A stretch of 64,000 nucleotides of DNA from Datura wrightii. Taxonomy: Eukaryota > Streptophyta > Magnoliopsida > Solanales > Solanaceae. The stretch spans positions 109,957,501-110,021,500 of the forward strand of contig JASDFA010000020.1 of NCBI GenBank assembly GCA_035772735.1, written 5' to 3'. Position 1 is the stretch's first letter. Each line of letters opens with the position of its first letter. Positions 49,358 to 57,376 of the stretch are shown piece by piece. The position numbers and the translations under genes are program-made. Under the pieces are notes generated by a model. The model was not told where the DNA came from. It did not search any database and saw nothing but the letters and a program-made list of their open reading frames with translations.

Positions 49358-50048
49358 GTATGTTCTTCAATTCCATCTCATTTCTCATCGATTTTCTTTG
49401 ATATTGAACATGTGATATGAGCTAAACTTGCCCTAAGTATAAATTAATCGTAAATTCAATTGAATTATTGTTGATGGATGTTCGGAGTATCATTGTGATT
49501 GCTTGAACTCGTTAATTGCATAATTTAATCGAATTTTTGATACAATCATAGCTAGGGCTTGCTTTTGAATTTGTAGTGGAAAAATGTAGTGAACTCGTGA
49601 AATTCATGCTGGGTTGTACATGTTGAGTGAGATGAGTCGATGTGCTCATTGTTATTATGCTAAAAGACCGACGGATTCTCGGGTTAGGGGAATATTGAAA
49701 TTTGCAAGAATTGGGTGAGTTGTATAGGTTCATGTAGATAAATTCTTGTTGTTTTCATTTCTTTGTTTCTCCTTGCTAAGTGCGATGGGATAAAATGTTA
49801 TCGATGGTAATGATTGTGGTTAGCTGTACGAAGTCTGAGTAGTACATAGAATATATACCGTCAAATTCTTCGAATGTACTAAGCATGTTTGTTATATTTG
49901 GCTGTTTGTTTGTGTAAATAGGTATGATCTTGCCGTAATGTTGTAACTTTAGCTAAGGACTAAGTGTGGGGTAGCATAGCTTAACCCAACCGTAGTTGAA
50001 GCAAATTTTCATTGGCTTAACATTGAACTTGTCTGTTTGGGTTGACAG
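49358..50048 (+). other. Element I: predicted 691-nt intron upstream of ORF2
   Basis: The donor is TTCAAG|GTATGT, the acceptor TTGACAG|, and GAACAATGGC at the ORF2 start follows. A CTTAAC-like branch site precedes the acceptor by roughly 30 nt. No gene is seen inside. Confidence 0.6.
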
Positions 50049-50053
50049 GAACA

Positions 50054-50674
50054 ATGGCAAGCAGGCAAGAAAAGGGGAAAGGCGCATCAACATCTGGCAC
50101 CGGAAGAAAGAGAATCAGACTGGGCACAGCAGTCCCAGCAGCACCAGCGGTTCCACACGGCCAACGCCGCCAATACAGAACCAGGTGGGTGACAGAAGAG
50201 GGGAAGAAGTGGTATGCAAAGCATAATGAGAGCAAGTACTTCCCCGAGGAACACATAGCACGGGAATCGTTGGCACAGGAGTTCCCTAGGATTGTCCATA
50301 GGATCGAGGCAGCTGGGCTCAATTTCATCCATGAAGAGCCCAAGGAATGCAACTTGCACCTGATTCAGGAATTCTATGCCAATTGGAACCCGACTCTCAG
50401 AAGTCACACCATCAAAATCAGAGGGCAAATAGTCACCTTTGAGCCCCACCACCTCAATGCTATCCTAGGGGCGCGGGACACAGACGCTCACATGCTTCGA
50501 CAGCTGAACATCACTCCACCATTTGCGGACATCAGATGCACTTTGTGTGGAACCAGATCGACGGCTAGATAGAGCAGACACAAGGAGAGGGGCTACCATC
50601 AGACTTTGCCCTATTCACAGATTAAAAGGAAAGCCAGGATATGGCTTAAGATCGTCTGTTCCTGCCTGATTAAA
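50054..50674 (+). pseudogene. Element I: ORF2, 'putative plant transposon protein' family, truncated
   Basis: The ATG at 50054 starts MASRQEKGKGASTSGTGRKR and runs colinear with ORF2 of G and H. TAG at 50570-50572 replaces a Trp codon (TGG in G and H). The sequence then continues to match (YHQTLPYSQI, IWLKIVCSCLI) until about 50674, where it jumps to 3' noncoding sequence. The C-terminal half and acidic tail are deleted. Confidence 0.85.
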
Positions 50675-51842
50675 GCTTAATGTTTGAATTCGTGTAATTA
50701 GCTGATTGAAGAATCTGTGAATACGTCTTGAATTGAGCATGTGCAATAAGTGTGAAGTGAGGTTTTGTTATTCCATGCTATTGTGAAGTGTCTAGAACTT
50801 GCCTGGTGTGTGTACAAAACGAAATGAAGGAGGTGTATTATAGGAAAGGATGTAAGCATTTCTTTGGTTTAACCGAAAGTTTCTATTTTTCATTTTCGTA
50901 CCCACCTTGATTGTATACCCTAGTCAGCCCGTTGAGCCTTTAGCCTATTATTTTTTTCTTTTGTCAAAAAGTGTAAACCGAGCTTAATCCCTTCTTTTAT
51001 TAGCCGTAAAGTCGATCCAAAACTCTTAAGCGCTTAAGAAGAGAAAATAATTTTCTCCAAAGTGTCAAAGAGTGAGAATGGTGAAAAGAAAATAAAAGCA
51101 GAGTGATAAAGGGAAAGAAAAGGTTGAAGGTGCACTTGTTAAATAGAAAACTATAATGAAGGTGTATGAATAATCTTTGTTGTTGTGTCAAGAGTGCTTA
51201 ATAAGATGGACCAAACTAAAGAAAAACTTCAAGAATGGGAGGATGAAGAAAGAAACACTACCCATGAGTTTGATGGGATGTATGGAAAAGGCGCTTAAGG
51301 ATGCTAGTGGCTATTATTGGCTAGCCCAATATTTACTAGTTCCGTAGCTTACATTACAACCCGTTAAAGTCCTACGTGATCTTACATCACACTTCTTTAT
51401 ATTAGTGGAGTAATACACTAAAGGCAAGCTTATGGGTCGTGACATGATGCATGTGAATTCTTTTGGGAGAGAGAGCGAAATTGTGTTTATATGCCCCTGC
51501 TTGAAATTTTGTGAGTTCATATGATCAAAAAGGGGAAAATTCTCTTGTGTTGTGAGGGCACATGCTTGAGGAGAGATTAATTTTCATGTCGGATGTCTTG
51601 ATCAGCTGATTTGCATGAGTTTCCCAATATTGAGAGTCGATTCTTAAGTCTAGGAGGTCTTGATGTATTGAAGGTCATTGCATTGATTGGACCATGCGTG
51701 TTTTCTTGATGATTTGCTGTATTGAATAATCGGTATGACCATAGCCTAAATTGTCGAATCAAAGTAGCGAGGTTTGGGTGTAAATTGCATGAGGTGTAAG
51801 ATTGTTGTTCGAGGACGAACAAGGATTTAAGTGTGGGGTAAG
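50675..51842 (+). other. Element I: conserved 3' noncoding region and PPT
   Basis: Blocks shared with G, H and K are near 50801-50840 (CTAGAACTTGCCTGGTGTG), 51340-51460 (through GGCAAGCTTATGGGT) and 51610-51665 (TTGAGAGTCGATTCTTAAG). The hairpin TTGTTCG-AGGA-CGAACAA (51805-51822) and PPT AAGTGTGGGGTAAG (51829-51842) end it. No gene is seen. Confidence 0.78.
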
Positions 51843-53264
51843 TGATCTTGGGCAAATTTATATGCCCAAGTGATACTGAAATGTGTCATTTTAGCGTTGT
51901 TTATCTATCAATGTTTATACATTCTCATGTGATTGGTAATAAAATGTGAATTTATACTAACCAACATGATTAGCATTGTTTTGCAGGTAAAATGTAATTT
52001 TGGGAAGCTAAAATGCGTGTTGGAAGAGATCGGGGTTGGACTCGGATGTGAGCAAAGGACAAGGCATTGGAAGGCACAAAATAAAGAGGCTCCGCGATGG
52101 AGCCGTGTCACGCTGCCATCGCGGAGGCCTTCTGCCTGGATAGGGAATTTTTGGCCTAATTCCAGTAAGGGTGCGCGTTGGGTCCGTGGCACGGTGGCCC
52201 AGCTCCGCGTTGCACGCCGTGCCACGTTGGGCCTGATTACCTAGACCCCCAATTTCCAGTGAGGGTCTGTGTCGGTGGCGTGTCACCGAGGCAGTGCTCC
52301 GCGATGCACTCCGTGACACGTTGCTTGTTATTCTAGGAAAAATTCCCACTAGTATAAATAAAACACTTAGGTTCATTTTTCAATATTCTGACTGGGTGGA
52401 GCAAGAACGTGGGTTACAGGCAGTTGAGGGGACGAAATTATCAGGGTTTTTCTCTCTTTCCTTCTTCTTTAATTCAATTGCTTGTATGTTTAACACTCAT
52501 TTAACGATGTTTAATCCATAAATGAGTGGCTAATTCCTCTTCTTGTTGAGGTTAAGAACAGTTGTATTGAAATGTGATTGTTGATTAAATTGGTTTTTCA
52601 TCTTTTCTTCCATGGTTGTTCTATTGATTCTTTTTCTTACTGCATTAATGTGTGGCCTACGTTAATGTACATCTAAAAAGTCCGGTTTCACTCGAGAGAG
52701 AAAGAAATTGGAAAGTTGTGAATTAATAGGATATAATCCTTTCTTAGTTTGGGAAAATTGAGAATTGATTTACCTTCAGGATAGAAATATACCTGAAGGT
52801 CATATTAGTCAATTTAGGAACCGGGTTTGTATGGCTAGAACATGAATTTCGTTTAATCACAGAAATGTAGGTGGACGGTTCATGATTCTTAAGTTGGGTT
52901 AAATACGAGAGTTTTAATCCATTGGCAGTAGTTCTTGGCTAGCAACCGGATGAAAGGTTAACCAAATTATATCGATAATTAATTTCATTACATGTTCATT
53001 TAACCTCAGCATGCTCACAGTCATAGTTCAGACTCACATTAGATAATCATTTTATACTTAGCATAAAAATTAGAACCCAAAAATATCAAACTCTTGGTTA
53101 CACTGTTGTCTTCATTGTTAAAATTAAAATATAGTAACACTTGAGTAGTTCGTTACCTTATCCCAGTCCCTATGGGATCGATACTTGGCTTACTTAAGCC
53201 ACTTTACTACTTGTTCGACCACGTGCACTTACGTGTAGTTTTGTACCCAACAAACGACCGAACA
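51843..53264 (+). repeat. Element I: 3' LTR
   Basis: The LTR starts TGATCTTGGGC and ends CGACCGAACA. It is 1422 bp, equal to the 5' copy. Palindrome modules are at 52087-52130 and 52277-52322, with the terminal hairpin at 51847-51870. Confidence 0.94.
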
Positions 53265-53769
53265 CTACATTGCTTGCCTGCGGGTACACATAGATGAGGT
53301 GTCGACCCCTCGTGATCCAGTCAGCAGAGTTGTCAGCTCCTGTCCTCCGGAGCTAGATAGTTGGAGGTTGCTCCTATTTCCTTTTTGATTACAGTTTGGG
53401 TAGGTCGGGGCCCTGTCCCGACCATTCTATTATTACTTCCTAGAGGCTTGCAGTCTGATGTTTCCTGTGGTGGTGGAGCCGGTCGTGTGGGGCCGTGCAT
53501 GTATATATGTGTTTAGTTGTTGATGTTGGCCGTGTGGAGCATTCTTCTGCTTATAGTTAGTGACCTTGTCGGTCACAAATGTGAATAGTAGTTTCTTTAG
53601 ATTATAGTGTCATTGTTCTGGTTAGTTGTTGTGCTCTGCAGGTGGCTATAGGCCTAATCGGCCGGGGGCTATATTTACAGCCGCTATATAGCCGGTTCAT
53701 TTCTTGAAATAGAGCCAGAGTCTAGCAGGCACCAGGTGCCCGTCATACCCCCCAAGGTGGGGTGTGACA
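53265..53769 (+). mobile_element. Element J: 3' LTR, right end after insertion I
   Basis: After the CTACA target copy the LTR continues (TTGCTTGCCTG...) and ends GGGGTGTGACA at 53769. Together with 42769-44765 it makes an LTR of about 2.5 kb. It abuts the protease part of element D. Confidence 0.88.
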
Positions 53770-54329
53770 GATATGCAAAGTTTATGAAGGACCTGGTGAT
53801 TAGGAAATGATTTGTAAGCTATGAGACTATTGGAAAATTTTTCCATTATAGTGCCATAGCCTTATGGGTCCTTGCACAAAATAAGGAAGACCCAGGTGCC
53901 TTCACCATCCCATGTACTATTGGAGATTATGAGTTTTCTAGAGCATTGTGTGATCTAGGAGATAGAATTAATATGATGCTGCTAGCTGTGTTTAAATAGT
54001 TGGGCTTCGGAACCCCACACGGACAATAATGCAACTATTGATGGCCGAACAGGTATTCTCCGTGATGTTTTAGTGAAAGTGGTCAAGTTCATCTTTCCGA
54101 ATGACTTCGTGATCCTAGATTCCGAAGTGGATTTTGAGGTTTCCATCATCTTGGGGAAACCATTCATTGCCACTGGGAGAGCTTTAGTGGACGTTGAAGC
54201 TGGTCAGCTAAAGTTCAGGCTAAATAAGAAGATATCACTTTCAATGTTTGTAGGTCAATGAAGCAAATGAATGAGTTTCGAGTAGTCTCAGCTATTGATG
54301 TGGAGTTGGAGCTTCTTGACGAATTCTGA
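53770..54329 (+). pseudogene. gag-pro: Element D: Athila-like protease region, decayed
   Basis: The translation resumes the gene left at 16173: YAKFMKDLVIRK, EDPGAFTIPCTIGDYEFSRA, a retropepsin motif ALCDLGDRINMM near 53940 and IILGKPFIATGRALVDVEAG near 54145. The frame ends with TGA at 54327-54329. Stops and frameshifts occur near 53800, 53995 and 54030. About 150 codons between the two pieces are missing, including the proline-rich linker. No RT follows; the post-gag module does. Confidence 0.8.
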
Positions 54330-54345
54330 GTAGTCAAGAGACTCT

Positions 54346-54478
54346 CATCGTGCCACGACATTAACTCAGGTGCTGCATAGGAGTCAACCCATGAGGTGGT
54401 TTGGTGAATCCTGAGTAACCAAACTACCTGCGTCGTGCAACGATGTTAAATCAGGCGCTTCTTAGGAGGCAACTCAAG
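54346..54478 (+). other. Element D: duplicated post-gag two-hairpin module
   Basis: Two tandem copies are visible. Copy 1 (54346-54393) has ATCGTGCCACGAC, CAGGTGCTG and CATAGGAGTCAACCCATG. Copy 2 (54431-54478) has CGTCG-TGCAA-CGATG, TCAGGCGCTT and CTTAGG-AGGCAA-CTCAAG. Both have partly decayed stems. The first starts about 17 bases after the protease stop. Confidence 0.6.
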
Positions 54479-55640
54479 TATCTTGACTAATGTGTATTCA
54501 ATGTATAGGTGAAACAGGGACTAAAATATGAAAAATGCAGTTCAGGTCTAGACTACAAGCCTCAGTATGAACCATAGTATGATGGTACGGCTCATAGTCC
54601 CATCCGTATTGAGAAGAAGAGACTTGATAATATTAAGAAGTTCACACTACGGTTGGTCATTACGAATCATACCTACATGGTACGAGTCGTAGTACCCACT
54701 TTCGTGATGAATAATACTAAGTGTTGAAGTGTAGAAACTCTGACCAACGAGTCATGGTACGGGTCGTTGCATCTTGGTACAAACGGTACCATGCACTCAT
54801 AGGTTCCCAGGTAAGTCTTTCGAGTCTCCGGGTACAGATGCAAGGAACAATTCATAGGTATGACCTACGACTCGTGGTATGAGTCATGACAGACAAAACC
54901 CAGCTGACCGAACTTAGCCTAGATATTTTAAATTTGCCCAAAACTTATTTAAACACAAATATGGTCCGAAATTTTCTACTTCAACCCGCAATTTCCTCCC
55001 CTCACTCTCCACTCACCTGTAACTTACTCCCATTTTAATTAATCTTGAAATTGTGCAATAAACTTGCAAAATTTACTTGAATTCCTACTCCAAACCCGAA
55101 GTAAGCAATAACATCCAAGAATCTAGCAAGTAAGTTGAAAATTTTCATCCTCCTCTCTTTCTAGGAGAGGCTAGTCACTATGAATCCTCCACTCATGAAA
55201 ATGAAGTGGAGGAATATGATCATAGGCTACAAGTGCTCTTGTATTATGGGATTGTGAAATTAAATTGCTCAATAAATTTAAGTGCTTGTGGGTAGTGAGT
55301 TAGTGGGAAAATTTTACTATGGGGATTGAGTGGGTAGTGAAATTGTGTGTTTTTGTGAATAAAAGAGGGTGATGAAGTCTGAATATCCACCCCAATAATA
55401 TGATTTCTTGCACACTTGTTGATGCACATAGTGAAGACAGGATTTACAAGCCATCCTACGACTCGTGGTTCCTACTATGACTCGTAGAATGATTCGTCGA
55501 GATTGTCCCATAATCAGTAAATTTGAAATTCATGGTAGGGGACTCAGTACGAACCGTGGTATCCCACCACGAGTCATACCAAGTAGTCATACTAAAAAAG
55601 TAGATAGGGTCAAATTTAGAATTAAAATTACACCCCCTGG
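54479..55640 (+). other. Element D: noncoding region with palindromic ACTCGTGGTA-like motifs
   Basis: No gene is seen. Motifs such as TACGAGTCGTAGTACC, GACTCGTGGTATGAGTCATG and CCACGAGTCATACC recur at 54560-54900 and 55455-55610. A TATA-like TTATTTAAACACAAATATG lies near 54945 and possible donors (GTAAGT) near 55130. The layout is like the ORF2 upstream region of G/H/I but with a different palindrome. Confidence 0.5.
55636..55640. repeat. Target-site duplication of element K, left copy (CCTGG)
   Basis: CCTGG recurs at 63435-63439, directly outside the other LTR of K. Confidence 0.96.
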
Positions 55641-57238
55641 TGATCACGGGCAAAATAGCATGCCCGTGATACGCTTTATACCTTAATATAGTCTTGTTTA
55701 TCTAAGTTATTTTACATAATCTCATGTGATTTTATATAAGTGTGAATATATGTGCTAACCAACATGATTAGTCCTTGTTTTGTAGGTTAATAATGCATTT
55801 GAGGAACTAATTCGCAAGTTGGTGAAAGGAAGGAATGAAGTGGAAGCAAGTGGCGAAAAGTCGGCAAGGGGCATGCCTTGGCAAGGCTGGCCGCGCCAGG
55901 CAGCATGCCACGCTGTGCGTGTGCCACGCCCAGCGCCATGCCACGCCCTTGCCAAGCGCACGAGCAAAGGCAGCAGCAGGCAGCATGAGGCAGAGAACCA
56001 GCACGGCAGCGCCGTGTCACGCTAGGCAGCCTGCGCGACAACAGCTTGCCAACGCGCTGCATGGGCAGCGTGCCACGTTGGCCAGCGCGGCAACCCTCGG
56101 CAACTTGGTTTCCTGAGGCAATTTCCATAGAGCTTTCGCGTTGTCTCCGTGTCACGGAGGCAGTGCTCCGCGATGCACTCCGTGACACGGAGCCGTTCCC
56201 TCTCAGGCTAATTTATGCACGTTTTCCATTTACTATAAATAGGACCCTTAGCTCCTAAAATCATTGGGTTCACGATTTTATTCTGAAAAACCACCTAGGA
56301 GTGAAGGGAGAAGTGGGAGAACTCATCTAGGGTTTATCAAACTCCCTTCTCATCTACCAAATTCATGTAAGTATGTTAGTTTAGTATTAGTTAATTGTAG
56401 TTTTACGAACATGAATGGCAAGAACCCTTCCTCTAGGGTTGAAGCCATGAATTATGATTGTGCTTTTATGAATTTGTTTTGGAATTGAGTTATTGATTGT
56501 TGTTTTCGTCTTGCATTCTGGATTGTTGGTGGTTTTTATGATTGATCACCATGAAAGCATATTTGTTAGCTTGAGTAATAGCTTGAGAAAGCATTACCTA
56601 GGTCAGGACATGAGAATGTAAGGAGCATGTTTGTATCTCGGGAGAGATTTTTGTGTTAGGATAGAAATATACCTTACACCTTGCTTGGTTGACACACGGG
56701 GGTTATGAAAGACCAACTTGGGATGTCACATCACCACTCGAAGAAGTAGTTGTGAGGCTAAGTTGAGTTAAATGGTTAGACGTACGAAAGTCCCTAATCG
56801 TTTCCCCGTAAACCACAACATAATTGATTGCCCGCGACTAGAAAGTTAAACTCCTCGCTCACAATGATGCAGTGAGGCTAGATTGCCGTGTTTAGAGGCT
56901 CGAAAGACCATAAACATGCAATTCTAATTATGTGAAATAACAATTGATAGTTCCATGCTTAACCCATTGCAAATCGTAGGATCGCATGATTAATGGGTTT
57001 TAACTCTATGTTGCTCCTAGAGTGATTTCAGAATATTTCGTTGACCCAAACTTAGACTTAATTAATCTCAATCGAAAATGTCTATAACCAACACTTGAGG
57101 TATTTAATATCACAATAGAAATGGATAGTTAGAGGAATGGGTCCAGTCCCTGTGGGTTCGACAATCCGGTTCTTAAAAAGAGCCACTATATTACTTGCAC
57201 GACCCGTACAGTTGCGGACGCGCGAATCGGGCACGTCA
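55641..57238 (+). repeat. Element K: 5' LTR
   Basis: The LTR runs from TGATCACGGGC to GGGCACGTCA. It has the terminal hairpin ATCACGGGC...GCCCGTGAT (55643-55670) and a TGCTAACC...TTTTGTAG site ending 55785 as in G/H/I. A GC-rich stretch with many GCCACGC and GGCAGC words spans 55845-56110. The palindrome module is at 56144-56193 and TATAAATA at 56234-56241. Short frames inside it exist in both LTRs but have no protein likeness. Confidence 0.95.
56144..56241 (+). promoter_or_regulatory. Element K 5' LTR promoter: palindrome pair and TATA box
   Basis: CTCCGTGTCACGGAG (56145-56159) and CTCCGTGACACGGAG (56178-56192) are each near-perfect palindromes and form an inverted pair around GCAGTGCTCCGCGATGCA. 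TATAAATA starts 41 bp after the module. The 3' LTR repeats it at 62340-62389. The module is almost the same in the G/H/I LTRs. Confidence 0.62.
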
Positions 57239-57244
57239 AGTTTT

Positions 57245-57263
57245 TGGCGCCGTTGTCGGGGAC
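57245..57263 (+). other. Element K: primer-binding site (Asp-tRNA type)
   Basis: TGGCGCCGTTGTCGGGGAC begins six bases after the LTR. It differs by one base from the site in G and I. Confidence 0.87.
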
Positions 57264-57376
57264 TCGGCGAAGTTTTGATAATTTATCTATTTTTGTGTGA
57301 TTTTTAAATTTCTCTTAAGTGTTGAAAAACTTGGTCTTAGTCTGTTTGGTTGCAGGTGACAGGTTGTCCTGCCGAG

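Larger units (their letters stand above)
44766..53264 (+). mobile_element. Element I: third G/H/I family copy, internally deleted
   Basis: This 8499-bp forward element has two 1422-bp LTRs, an Asp-tRNA-type primer site, PPT, gag-protease and a shortened ORF2. It is about 1.29 kb shorter than G. The loss maps to one deletion at about 50674, removing the ORF2 C-terminal half and the start of the 3' noncoding region. The first dinucleotide is TC instead of TG in the 5' LTR. The LTRs show at least a dozen differences by eye. It is inserted in LTR J. Confidence 0.93.

Noticed and set aside
50017..50452. Long minus-strand frames opposite ORF2 of I, and similar ones opposite ORF2 of G and H
   Set aside because: Antisense shadows of a conserved sense gene; no independent start or domain.
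55787..56188. 133-residue open frame on the minus strand, duplicated at 61983-62384
   Set aside because: It lies wholly inside the K LTR, so both copies are one sequence. It is low-complexity, driven by GC-rich words, and has no recognisable domain.
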